Assembly: GCF_007859855.1 (NCBI RefSeq)
Contig: NZ_SJPK01000003.1
Location: 565,182 to 629,181 of the forward strand
Direction of reading: 5' to 3'
From: Allorhodopirellula solitaria
Lineage (GTDB): Bacteria > Planctomycetota > Planctomycetia > Pirellulales > Pirellulaceae
DNA length: 64,000 bases
Of the stretch, positions 7,702 through 14,995 are shown one piece after another. Position 1 is the first letter of the stretch. Every line of letters starts with the position of its first letter. Below the pieces are notes generated by a model that was not told where the DNA came from, made no database searches, and saw only the letters and a program-made list of their open reading frames with translations. A program made the translations under genes and the position numbers.

Positions 7702-8220
7702 ATGACCGAACCAATCTTCGACCACGATCGACTCGACGTCTACCGTTTGTCAATCGGATACGTCGCTGCTGCATTCGACGTTTCGAAATCGCTGAGCGGA
7801 TTGCATCGCCACGCTCGTGATCAATGGCTTCGCGCTGCTCAATCGATTCCGCTGAACATCGCCGAGGGTAACGGCAAGCGCAGCTTGAAAGATCGTGCTC
7901 GATTTTTCGACATTGCTCGCGGATCTGCGTTTGAACGTGCTGCGATTCAAGATGCTCTGGTTGCGACGGACGGTTTGGAGGACGTGGCGAGTCGAGAACT
8001 GAAACGGATGCTCAAACGAATTGTCTCGATGCTAACTCGAATGGCGATGAAGTTTGACGGCGTTAGGGAGCCGTCGGTAGACTATGAGCTGGGGAACGAT
8101 TACGAGCACGAGCACCGCGATGCTGAGCACGAGCAAGAAAGAAAGCCAGAACCAAGCCGTGCACCTAAGGACGGCTTGCGCGATTATACCAATGGTAAAT
8201 CAATCGTCCGTCCTAGGTGA
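7702..8220 (+). CDS. Four-helix-bundle (S23-like) protein with EHEH tail (cassette gene)
   Basis: Residues 1-125 match the four-helix-bundle family related to the protein encoded in 23S rRNA intervening sequences. Visible features are FDHDRLDVYRLSIGYV, the conserved QWLRAAQSIPLNIAEGNGK centre, FFDIARGSAFERAAIQDAL and the final helix RELKRMLKRIVSMLTRMAMK. Such proteins are about 115-125 residues and of unclear function. This one continues to 172 because the frame runs through an inverted repeat, giving YEHEHRDAEHEQE, and then through attC site 6, where it finds its stop. The tail is therefore probably a by-product of flanking structure. A second, truncated copy follows. The gene is unusually well bracketed by repeats and may belong to a selfish cassette. 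Confidence 0.8.
   Translation: MTEPIFDHDRLDVYRLSIGYVAAAFDVSKSLSGLHRHARDQWLRAAQSIPLNIAEGNGKRSLKDRARFFDIARGSAFERAAIQDALVATDGLEDVASRELKRMLKRIVSMLTRMAMKFDGVREPSVDYELGNDYEHEHRDAEHEQERKPEPSRAPKDGLRDYTNGKSIVRPR
8096..8136. repeat. About 40-bp inverted repeat, right arm
   Basis: This is the partner of 7648-7688. It lies inside the coding sequence and encodes the alternating Glu-His tail of the four-helix-bundle protein. Confidence 0.8.
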
Positions 8221-8236
8221 CGGCAACCGTTCTGGC
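8145..8236 (+). other. attC site 6
   Basis: This is the best-preserved site. Outer arms GCCAGAAC (8145-8152) and GTTCTGGC (8229-8236) are perfectly complementary. The inner left arm GCCGT[G]CACCTA[A]GGACGG pairs perfectly with CCGTCCTAGGTGACGGC (8208-8224) except for the two extrahelical bases. The stop codon of the preceding gene is within the right arm. Confidence 0.9.
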
Positions 8237-8305
8237 ACGAAGTGACATCGTACTCGTACTCAGGCGTCAGCCGGTACTCGTACTCCTACTCGACTCGGGG
8301 CACCA

Positions 8306-8422
8306 ATGAGCGAACCGATTTTCGACCACGATAGACTCGAAGTTTATCGCCTCTCGCTCGAGTATGTCGCTTCCTCATTCGCCGTTGCAAAGGATTTGAA
8401 CGGCTGCCATCGTGATGCTTGA
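8306..8422 (+). pseudogene. Second four-helix-bundle gene, truncated
   Basis: The frame from ATG 8306 gives MSEPIFDHDRLEVYRLSLEY and continues VASSFAVAKDLNGCHRDA. It is closely similar to the first 38 residues of the upstream four-helix-bundle protein, then stops at 8420-8422. The sequence switches there to the 74-bp palindromic repeat and the lysC fragment. Its upstream region also matches that of the first copy (GTACTCGTACTC repeats), so the two were neighbouring related cassettes. The truncation marks the right edge of the cassette array. Confidence 0.8.
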
Positions 8423-8427
8423 AGGAG

Positions 8428-8500
8428 TCAGAGGGACACAGCACCTTTTCGAACGAGTTTGACTTCGCCTGGTGGACAAAGTGCTATGTCCCCGTGGTCC
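8428..8500 (+). repeat. 74-bp palindromic repeat, right flank of cassette region
   Basis: Second copy of the block at 3784-3857, same orientation. Stem changes relative to the first copy (GGGACACAGCAC / GTGCTATGTCCC) largely keep pairing. It abuts the lysC fragment directly. Confidence 0.7.
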
Positions 8501-8506
8501 CGCTCT

Positions 8507-8785
8507 CCCAAACTCAGCGTCAGCGGCATCGGACTGCGCAGCCACACCCAAGTCGGTACGGTGCTCTTCGAGCAACTAGCGTCGGCCAAAATCAACGTGG
8601 AAATGATCGCGACGAGCGAACTGCAAGTCAACGTCGTCATCGATTCCGCCCGCGGAGACGACGCGAAAAACTGCCTCCGCGCTGCCTTCGCTGACGCCCT
8701 GAGCTAAACCCCGTCGCTTTACCAAGTTGAGCTGAGTGCCGTAACGGCACCGGGTAGCACCGCCCACCCGGTCGCTTAGCAACGC
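8507..8785 (+). pseudogene. lysC 3'-end fragment (duplicate)
   Basis: From 8510 to 8707 this encodes the last 65 residues of aspartate kinase, identical in protein to the complete gene (KLSVSGIGLRS ... AAFADALS) but with seven synonymous base changes. It has no kinase domain and no start of its own; an ATG at 8459 inside the palindromic repeat merely opens the frame. The post-stop hairpin region follows and is interrupted at about 8786 by a REP-bearing insert before its end reappears at 8975. Absence of amino-acid changes argues that the copy arrived recently from another functional lysC. Confidence 0.85.
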
Positions 8786-8974
8786 GTGATCAATAAGTAG
8801 CGAATTTAGCAAAAGCCTTTCTGCGGTGGACGAGGGGACGAACTGTCGTATCCGGTGGTGTTGGCTTACGCTCAAACCACCGGCTGTTTTCTATCATCCC
8901 TGACGGGATACTTCTGGATATTGAGCAACTCGTTGGTTCGTCCCACACGACACTGATTCCTCCCCCGCTTCTTA
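8786..8974. repeat. REP-type insert interrupting the lysC-tail copy
   Basis: Relative to 3712-3725 this copy contains about 190 extra bases. The insert carries the hairpin CCGGTGGTG...AACCACCGG (8852-8883) and a small hairpin ATCCC-TGAC-GGGAT (8896-8909). No coding frame is apparent. It looks like a short palindromic repeat element inserted into the outer stem of the lysC trailer. Confidence 0.55.
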
Positions 8975-9017
8975 CGCGTCTCGGCACACCAACCGCTTGC
9001 CCGACCGCAAACCGCGT

Positions 9018-9062
9018 TTTCGGGCTTCGCTGTCACGCGGGCGGAGCCCGCACGGGAGGAGA
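9018..9062. repeat. Dispersed intergenic repeat, partial copy
   Basis: GCTTCGCTGTCACGCGGGCGGAGCCCGCACGGGAG resembles segments at about 14796-14822 and 39887-39920. It carries the GCGGGC/GCCCGC hairpin of that repeat family. Confidence 0.5.
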
Positions 9063-9167
9063 CTCTTCGAAACTCCGAACGATAGCTGCCGGTGAGTTCG
9101 GTCCCATTTTTGCAGCGACTGGGATCTCAGCTAACTTTGCTTGTCACCCTACGCTCAGGAGAACCCC

Positions 9168-9668
9168 GTGTCGAATACAGACCTAAGCAACCAAGACGCT
9201 GTTGCAAAACTCAAAGAGCTCGCTGAGTCCATCGATTTTGCGATGCTGTGCACCGATATGGCTGCCAAGCCATTTCATGCGATCCCCATGAGCACGAAGA
9301 AAGTAGATGCCGATGGACGCATCTGGTTTCTGAGCGGCCGAGATAGCACGCACAACGACAATATACGACGCGATAACCAAGTGGAGGTGCTCTATTCCGA
9401 CCCCAGTTCCATGCGGTTCCTGAACGTTTACGGCAAAGCGGAAATCCGACGAGATCGGGAGATTTTGAAAGAGTTGTATGGCAGCGCCGATGACTCATGG
9501 TTCGACGGCCTCGATGACCCGAATCTCAGCGCGATCGAGATTGCTCCGCTACAAGCTCATTATTGGGACGTGAAAGGAAATAGACTGGTTGCGCTTTTGA
9601 AGATGGGTTGGGGCGGGGTGACGGGGTCGGAACCCGATCTCGCCCAACATGGCGATCTCAAGATGTGA
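9168..9668 (+). CDS. Pyridoxamine 5'-phosphate oxidase-like (general stress protein 26) protein
   Basis: This 166-residue soluble protein has a split-barrel FMN-binding fold by sequence pattern: AESIDFAMLCTDMAAKPFHA, then IPMSTKKVDADGRIWFLSGR, then the ERRDNQVEVLYSDPSSMRFL-like strand and LNVYGKAEIRRDREILKELY. It closes with IEIAPLQAHYWDVKGN, matching general stress protein 26-type flavoproteins, which bind FMN or F420-like cofactors; the substrate is unknown. The GTG at 9168 is chosen as start because AGGAG lies at 9157-9161. A TTG further upstream is in frame but has no such signal. It stands alone between repeats and the convergent udgX operon. Confidence 0.8.
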   Translation: MSNTDLSNQDAVAKLKELAESIDFAMLCTDMAAKPFHAIPMSTKKVDADGRIWFLSGRDSTHNDNIRRDNQVEVLYSDPSSMRFLNVYGKAEIRRDREILKELYGSADDSWFDGLDDPNLSAIEIAPLQAHYWDVKGNRLVALLKMGWGGVTGSEPDLAQHGDLKM

Positions 9669-9783
9669 CTACAGCACTGGATGCAGCAACCAACCGCTCG
9701 GCCGCGTCGGCGGCCTCCCGCGGATAGGGGCTGGCCGTGAATCTACGGCAGTGATTCTAGGATGTTAGGCAGATGCGGTGAGG

Positions 9784-11229
9784 TCAGCCGGCCTGAACCT
9801 GCACCGCTGTTCGCAGGTCTTCGGTCAGCTCGTCTCGCATTCGCTCACGCCGAGTCTCGTCGGGCATCCGCAAGATTGCTGCCGGATGCCACGTCGCAAG
9901 GGTTCGCTGACACCACTCCGTCGTTAGCAATTTGCCACGTTGACTCGTAAGTCGAAAGTCCCTTCCGAAAATAGCTTGCGAGGGTGTCGCCCCCAGACAG
10001 ACGATGGTGTCCGGACGGACCGCAGCGATCTCCGCTTCAAGCCACGGGCGGCAAGCGAATATCTCGCGAGAATCTGGCTTCTTATGCAGACGACGTTTGC
10101 CGCGTTGGGGGCCGCCCGTCGGTTCGGATTCAATGAACTTAAAGTGCTTTACCACATTGGTGAGGTATACCTCTTTGCGATCGATGCCAACCTTAAGCAG
10201 TGCTGCATCGAGCACCTGCCCTGCCGGCCCCACGAAAGGCTCGCCGACGATGTCTTCGCGGTCGCCAGGTTGTTCACCGATAATCATCAATTTGGCATCA
10301 GGGTTTCCTTGGCCAAATACGGTCTGGGTTGCGGGACCGTGCAACGGGCAGGCTTGGCAACTGCCGGCAGCCAACCTTAGCTTGTCGAGGCTCAACTCGG
10401 TGGGCATGAATCGCATTGCTGTTTGCGAGATACCTTCCGAATTCGCAATCATTTCATCAACGCGGGCCGGTGCCCGCCGGAGAAGATCATCGATCAAGCT
10501 GGCTTCCGGAAGCGTTTTCCAATGCCGCACCGGCATCTCGCGTTTCATCGTGGCATCTTTGATACGCGCAGGGTTGAAGATCGACGCATAGTAAGTTCGC
10601 CAAAGTCCCTCGAGTGCATCCTCGTGAGGCGCTTCGCTTGCAGGGACCCCAGGACCGTAAGTCAACTTTCCCTGCTCCCAAACCACCGATTCGTCCGGCG
10701 TCAGGATGGACCAATTCATGTCATTGAATCGCCGCGCGAAGAAGGGAGCCGCTAGCCGCACGATCTGGTGATCAGGACGGTGCCAAGCGACATAGGTATC
10801 TCCTTCCCGATCGTCAGAAACTTTGCGGAAACGTACGAACGCTTTCATCTTGTGCACGTCTCGAGAGACCGCTTTTCGCATCTGCGCCAGCGCATGCACA
10901 TCATCATCGGTCACCCGTTTGAGCAGTTGGTATTCGCTGTGAAGCAATCGCCACAGCGTGCGGTAGAGCAATTCCCAGCGGACTGTATCCCGATGACACG
11001 CCACTTCGCGAGCGAGCGAAACGAACGCGTGGGGCACCGTGAAGGTTGACGAGGGCGGAGGCGGGCTCTCGGCGAGTGCCTCCGCCTGAGCAGATAATCC
11101 GGCGTCGAACAGCGATGGCTGCGCTGATGCGGTCGCCCAGTGAATCTCTGGCGGCGCCACCTTCTGCACAATCAATCGACGGGCTTCGGATCGCCACTGA
11201 TCGAACGAGTTGACTTCGACGAAATGCAT
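9784..11229 (-). CDS. udgX: DUF4130 / UdgX-type uracil-DNA glycosylase fusion
   Basis: This 481-residue protein is a fusion. Residues 1-245 form the DUF4130 (TIGR03915) 'probable DNA metabolism' domain (VRWELLYRTLWRLLHSEY, HKMKAFVRFRKV, YVAWHRPDHQIVRLAAPFF). Residues 275-481 are a family-4-like uracil-DNA glycosylase with iron-sulphur ligands Cys291, Cys294 and Cys393, the active-site loop GEQPGDRED (318-326) and the HPAAILR motif (448-454). The insert KRRLH (378-382) is the UdgX signature, whose histidine in characterised UdgX bonds covalently to the abasic site after uracil removal. Here Leu replaces the usual Ile. The ATG overlaps the stop of the upstream radical SAM gene (TAATG), so the two are probably coupled in translation and work together in DNA repair. 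Confidence 0.9.
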   Translation of the reverse strand: MHFVEVNSFDQWRSEARRLIVQKVAPPEIHWATASAQPSLFDAGLSAQAEALAESPPPPSSTFTVPHAFVSLAREVACHRDTVRWELLYRTLWRLLHSEYQLLKRVTDDDVHALAQMRKAVSRDVHKMKAFVRFRKVSDDREGDTYVAWHRPDHQIVRLAAPFFARRFNDMNWSILTPDESVVWEQGKLTYGPGVPASEAPHEDALEGLWRTYYASIFNPARIKDATMKREMPVRHWKTLPEASLIDDLLRRAPARVDEMIANSEGISQTAMRFMPTELSLDKLRLAAGSCQACPLHGPATQTVFGQGNPDAKLMIIGEQPGDREDIVGEPFVGPAGQVLDAALLKVGIDRKEVYLTNVVKHFKFIESEPTGGPQRGKRRLHKKPDSREIFACRPWLEAEIAAVRPDTIVCLGATPSQAIFGRDFRLTSQRGKLLTTEWCQRTLATWHPAAILRMPDETRRERMRDELTEDLRTAVQVQAG

Positions 11230-12482
11230 TACACTTCGCCCGAAAAAGCGGATGACGCGGCGTCAAAGAGCAGAAGCTGCTGCGTCTGGGGCCGGATTCT
11301 TCGGCCGAGATCCAACTTGTCCAGATCGGCGAGCCCAGGATTATGGTCACCTGTCTGTATAAACGACTTGGCTCGCTTCCAAGCAATGCGGAGTTTCTTC
11401 AAATCGCTCGTCGCAACCTTTTGAAGGCGCCGCAGCTTGAGTATTCGGTCGACCGATCGCACGCCGATGCCTGGAATTCGCAGCAGTTCTTCACGGCTGG
11501 CACGATTGATATCGACGGGAAAGAAATGACGATTGGCGATCGCCCAGGCAAGCTTTGGATCCATCTCCAGCGACAGGTTTTGATCTGCCTCCGTGACGAT
11601 TTCACTGGCGTCGAAACCGTAGAACCGCATCAGCCAATCGGCCTGGTAGAGGCGATGCTCGCGTACCAAAGGTGGTGACTGGCCCGGCAAGCGAGCATCG
11701 GCATGCGGGATCGGACTGTAGGCCGAGTAATAAACGCGTCGGAGCCGCTGTTGGGTGTAGAGCGATGACGCGGTCCGTAGGATTTCGACGTCAGGTGTCT
11801 TCGTCGCCCCCACGATCATTTGGGTGCTCTGGCCAGCGGGAGCAAACCGCGGCGGCTGAAATCCAGCTTTGACTTCGTGCTTGTATTCGTCGATCTTGCC
11901 TCGGATACCTTGCATCGCTTGTTCGATTTGAGGCTTCTTCTTCTCGGGAGCGAGTTGCACCAAATCCTGTTCCGTGGGCAACTCGATGTTGACGCTCAGG
12001 CGATCTGCCCACCGCCCCGCTTCATCGATTAAACCGTCGGCCGCATTCGGGATTGTTTTGAGATGGATGTAACCGCCGTAATGATGCTCTACCCGCAGCT
12101 TCTTCGCGACCGCGATCAGTTGTTCCATCGTGTAGTCGGAGGTCTGGATGATTCCGGAACTCAAAAACAGGCCTTCGATGTAGTTCCGGCGGTAGAACTC
12201 CAACGTCAGATCGACGACCTCGTCAACGGTGAACCGGGCGCGCCGCGTGTCGCTCGAGATGCGATTGACGCAGTACTGGCAGTCATAGATGCAATAGTTG
12301 GTTAGCAGGATTTTCAACAGTGATACACAGCGTCCGTCCGGTGTGTAGCTGTGGCAAATCCCCATCCCCTCGGTGCTGCCGATCAGCGAGTCCGGTCGCG
12401 TGCTCTTGGAGCCACTGCTGGCGCATGACGCATCGTATTTGGCAGCGTCAGCGAGTATCGCGAGTTTCTTACGGACGTCCAT
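11229..12482 (-). CDS. Putative DNA modification/repair radical SAM protein
   Basis: This 417-residue protein matches TIGR03916, the usual partner of DUF4130/UdgX proteins. After the conserved opening MDVRKKLAILADAAKYDASC it has the radical SAM cluster motif CxxxCxxC as C64-IYD-C68-QY-C71. The barrel follows, with GLFLSSGIIQ, YGGYIHLKTIP and SVNIELPTEQ. A helix-hairpin-helix (FPVDINRASREELLRIPGIG, about residues 325-345) suggests DNA binding. The reaction is unknown; the family is inferred to act on DNA lesions. The start at 12482 agrees with the conserved opening; an in-frame extension upstream looks non-coding. It is first in the two-gene operon with udgX. Confidence 0.9.
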   Translation of the reverse strand: MDVRKKLAILADAAKYDASCASSGSKSTRPDSLIGSTEGMGICHSYTPDGRCVSLLKILLTNYCIYDCQYCVNRISSDTRRARFTVDEVVDLTLEFYRRNYIEGLFLSSGIIQTSDYTMEQLIAVAKKLRVEHHYGGYIHLKTIPNAADGLIDEAGRWADRLSVNIELPTEQDLVQLAPEKKKPQIEQAMQGIRGKIDEYKHEVKAGFQPPRFAPAGQSTQMIVGATKTPDVEILRTASSLYTQQRLRRVYYSAYSPIPHADARLPGQSPPLVREHRLYQADWLMRFYGFDASEIVTEADQNLSLEMDPKLAWAIANRHFFPVDINRASREELLRIPGIGVRSVDRILKLRRLQKVATSDLKKLRIAWKRAKSFIQTGDHNPGLADLDKLDLGRRIRPQTQQLLLFDAASSAFSGEV

Positions 12483-12678
12483 AGTGCACTGGAATGGTTC
12501 GGTATGCGGAAAAGTCTTCGTGGGAAAGCAGGGACGGGCTAACCGCAAATCGCAGACCGGGGTAACACGGAATTTCGAGAATCTCGGTCCGCTCACGTCA
12601 TCGCCCAGCCTGCAATTTGGCCCGCAATTTGCTCTTTCACTAACCATCCAGATCCTGCAACCTTCAAGGACACCACCG

Positions 12679-12897
12679 ATGACGCAGCAGTTTCGCATTC
12701 GCCAGCACGTCAGCTGGAACTACGCAGGCAACACCGCGCGTGGCCAAATCAAGGAAGCTTTCACGGACAAAGTCAGGCGTACCATCGAAGGCACCGAGGT
12801 GACTCGGAACGCGACAAAAGAGCAGCCGGCTTACCTGATCGAGCAAGAGAACGGCGGCGAGGTCCTCAAGAGTGAGAGTGAGTTGTCTGAACCATGA
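12679..12897 (+). CDS. DUF2945 (Hva1-TUDOR-like) small protein
   Basis: This 72-residue protein matches the DUF2945 / hypervirulence-associated TUDOR family from end to end: RIRQHVSWNYAGNTARGQI (the W-x-x-G pattern), then GTEVTRNATKEQPAYLIEQE and NGGEVLKSESEL. The fold is a small SH3/TUDOR-like barrel of unknown ligand. Its stop overlaps the start of the downstream SDR gene (ATGA), so the two are probably co-transcribed. It is divergent from the radical SAM/udgX operon; the 196 bases between hold both promoters. Confidence 0.85.
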   Translation: MTQQFRIRQHVSWNYAGNTARGQIKEAFTDKVRRTIEGTEVTRNATKEQPAYLIEQENGGEVLKSESELSEP

Positions 12898-13913
12898 ATA
12901 CAATTTCAAAGCTTGCTCTGGGAGCGGTCGGCGGATACGCGGCGATCCAGTTGAGCCGACGCGTAATACGCAGCCGACGTCATTTTAGTTGGCAAGGTAA
13001 ACGGGTTGTGATCACGGGTGCTTCGCGAGGCCTGGGATTGGTGATGGCCCGTCACCTCGCTGATCAGGGTGCGCGTCTTGCGATTTGCGCACGGTCGCGC
13101 GCCGACCTCGAAGTGGCAAAATCAGAGTTAAGGCATCGCGGCGCCGAGGTAATCGCGGCGCCTTGTGACGTTCGCGACGACACTGAAGTAGCTGCGTTTG
13201 TTGACGGCGTTCGCGCGCGTTTCGGCGGAGTCGACGTCCTGTTCAACGTAGCCGGTATCATCACGGCTGGACCGCTCGATGCAATGACGATGGATGATTT
13301 CGAGGATTCCATGCAAACGAATTGCTGGGGTGCCCTGAGAATGTCGCGGCACGTCCTGCCATCCATGCGTGATCAAGGCTGGGGGCGGATCGTCAATGTC
13401 GCTTCAATCGGTGGGAAGCGGGCCGTCCCCCACATGCTTCCCTACGCGGCGAGTAAATTTGCGCTGGTTGGCTTGTCCAACGGCATGCGGGCCGAACTGA
13501 AGCAAGAGAATATCTTCGTCACCACAGCTTGCCCGGGACTCATGCGGACGGGCAGCCCCCGTAATGCGAATTTCAAGGGTCAGCATCGTGCTGAGTACGC
13601 GTGGTTCAGTATCGGAGATTCGCTGCCAGTCATGTCCATGAGCGCAGAGACCGCCGCTCACCAGATCACGCAGGCCTGTCAGGATGGACGCGGCGAAGTA
13701 TTCATTCACAGTCCGATGAACGTTACGATTGCGCTGCAAAACCTGTTTCCAGAGGTCACCCAGGAGATCCTTTCGCTAGCAGCGACAGTGCTGCCCACAA
13801 TGGGCGGCATCGGACGTGACTCAGCCAAAGGGTTCGAGAGCGAATCAGTTTGGTCGCCGTCCGTGTTAACAACCTTGACCCAGCAAGCAGCCATCGCCAA
13901 TAACGAAGCGTAG
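12894..13913 (+). CDS. SDR-family NAD(P)-dependent oxidoreductase
   Basis: This 339-residue short-chain dehydrogenase has a Rossmann glycine motif VVITGASRGLGLVMARHL (about residues 38-55), NVAGII (NNAG equivalent), a catalytic Ser in NVASIGGKRAV and the YxxxK pair in MLPYAASKFALVG, followed by a PG motif (TACPGLMRTG). The N-terminal 20 residues (ISKLALGAVGGYAAIQLSRR) are hydrophobic, so it may be membrane-anchored. The C-terminal extension of about 90 residues is longer than classical SDRs of about 250 residues. The substrate is unknown. It is translationally coupled to the DUF2945 gene. Confidence 0.9.
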   Translation: MNTISKLALGAVGGYAAIQLSRRVIRSRRHFSWQGKRVVITGASRGLGLVMARHLADQGARLAICARSRADLEVAKSELRHRGAEVIAAPCDVRDDTEVAAFVDGVRARFGGVDVLFNVAGIITAGPLDAMTMDDFEDSMQTNCWGALRMSRHVLPSMRDQGWGRIVNVASIGGKRAVPHMLPYAASKFALVGLSNGMRAELKQENIFVTTACPGLMRTGSPRNANFKGQHRAEYAWFSIGDSLPVMSMSAETAAHQITQACQDGRGEVFIHSPMNVTIALQNLFPEVTQEILSLAATVLPTMGGIGRDSAKGFESESVWSPSVLTTLTQQAAIANNEA

Positions 13914-14150
13914 ACCCCGCTCGCTAACCAACCCTGTTCTTCGAGGTGTCTTGAACGATTTCAGTTCTCAAGCAGGCAAAATGTCGGTGACGACTCAGCC
14001 ACCTGATTGCCGCGATTCTTACGTCTTTGGAACCCCTCACCCTTGTTCGGATGCAGGAGCCTATGCCTTAAAAATCCAGCATCCTGGATGCCTGAGACTA
14101 AATTCCGAGAAGAACCTCGCCGTGCGGATACTCTTCGCAATGGAGTGCTG

Positions 14151-14756
14151 ATGAATAGCGACGTTCTGCACAGTTGGAAAGTTGGAGTTCTGTCGTTGCT
14201 GACTCTGCTCACGGTGGCGGCAGCCGGATTTGCGTTGCTGAGATTTTCAGTTATTCAAGTTTCAACGGTTACAGAGCACGAAGTCGTTTTCAGTTGTCAA
14301 CTTTGGGAGTATCGCGCTCAGACATCTGGCCTCAACGCGGTTTTGGTTCGTTCGTCACAACTGAATTACGCTGGAAACTCGATATCGCAGTCACTCGCTA
14401 GCCGCGGATTCTCGATCGCGACTCCGATCGGAAAGTTTTCACCCTTGAACGGTGTCTGGGTTCCGCACTCTACGCAGCCGCCATGGTGGTCGAGTCGCTA
14501 CAAACCATCCTGCACTCGCGAGGTAGCCGAGGTTGCTCATTTCAAGCAGGTTAGAGAATTGACGGAACGAGGTTTCTATAGAACTCCGGTCGATGGGGTG
14601 GTCGTCCGAGAGTCATGGGGCGATGTGAGACTCAAAGGGACACCTTCTAGCTGGGCGCATATCGAGCGAAATGGCAGCGGATTTTGGTTCGACCCCGAAC
14701 GAATTGAAATCGTCCTCGCGGTGCTGAAAGTCGAACGGGTGTCCAGTAGCCAATAG
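14151..14756 (+). CDS. Membrane-anchored protein of unknown function
   Basis: This 201-residue protein starts at ATG 14151 with GGAG at 14142-14145. One N-terminal transmembrane segment or uncleaved signal (VGVLSLLTLLTVAAAGFALL, about residues 11-30) anchors a mostly beta extracytoplasmic domain (TEHEVVFSCQLWEYRAQT, GFWFDPERIEIVLAVLKVE). No family is recognised. It stands alone, between the SDR gene and the repeat/terminator region at the edge of the tRNA-Gln island. Confidence 0.6.
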   Translation: MNSDVLHSWKVGVLSLLTLLTVAAAGFALLRFSVIQVSTVTEHEVVFSCQLWEYRAQTSGLNAVLVRSSQLNYAGNSISQSLASRGFSIATPIGKFSPLNGVWVPHSTQPPWWSSRYKPSCTREVAEVAHFKQVRELTERGFYRTPVDGVVVRESWGDVRLKGTPSSWAHIERNGSGFWFDPERIEIVLAVLKVERVSSSQ

Positions 14757-14759
14757 CCC

Positions 14760-14892
14760 GACGCCTGTCTCGGGACGGGGCTGTCAAACTTTGCTTTCAC
14801 GCGGGGCGAGCCCGCATGGGGGAGCCGTCTGGACGCTGGACTAGCCCTCATCGCAAAACGTGGATTCCCGTCGGACCAGCCGACGGGGGATC
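14760..14892. repeat. Dispersed intergenic repeat with three hairpins
   Basis: This block shares its order of elements with 39840-39990: ACTTTGCT then the hairpin GCGGGGC..GCCCGCATGGG, then CAAAACG, then a hairpin followed by GGGGATC. The last hairpin is CCCGTCGG (14867-14874) / CCGACGGG (14880-14887) here and CCTGTCAG/CTGACAGG there. The stem bases have changed in compensated pairs, so the structure is conserved. Confidence 0.65.
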
Positions 14893-14937
14893 CGAATGCA
14901 GGGACGTTCCCCAGTGGGAGGCGTTTGCCATGAAATG

Positions 14938-14962
14938 AAAAAAGCCCGCCAGTGGCGGGCTT
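14938..14962 (-). terminator. Rho-independent terminator, ancestral tRNA-Gln terminator
   Basis: On the minus strand a 9-bp stem AAGCCCGCC / GGCGGGCTT with loop ACT is followed by a run of T. It lies 34 bases below the displaced tRNA 3'-end fragment, exactly where the terminator of tRNA-Gln would have been before the island inserted. Confidence 0.85.
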
Positions 14963-14995
14963 GAGCAGCGTCGATATCGGTAGATACCAACGCTT

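Larger units (their letters stand above)
3858..8422 (+). mobile_element. Integron-type cassette array without integrase (CALIN-like)
   Basis: Six attC-like sites (4961, 5461, 6221, 6629, 7545 and 8145) are all in the same orientation. They separate short plus-strand genes with no functional relation, which is the hallmark of integron cassettes. No intI gene is in the window, so this fits a cluster of attC sites lacking an integrase. The array sits between the two lysC-tail copies, and its last cassette is cut off at 8422. Boundaries outside the first and last attC are inferred. Confidence 0.75.

Noticed and set aside
7559-8219. Hairpins first read as REP elements or terminators
   Set aside because: The paired extrahelical bases at fixed spacing, outer GTT/AAC arms and placement between cassette genes fit attC sites better.
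7702-8220. 23S rRNA intervening sequence
   Set aside because: The protein family is related to the rRNA intervening-sequence protein, but no rRNA sequence flanks it.
10004-10591. 195-codon plus-strand open frame
   Set aside because: Antisense to udgX, whose active-site motifs are intact.
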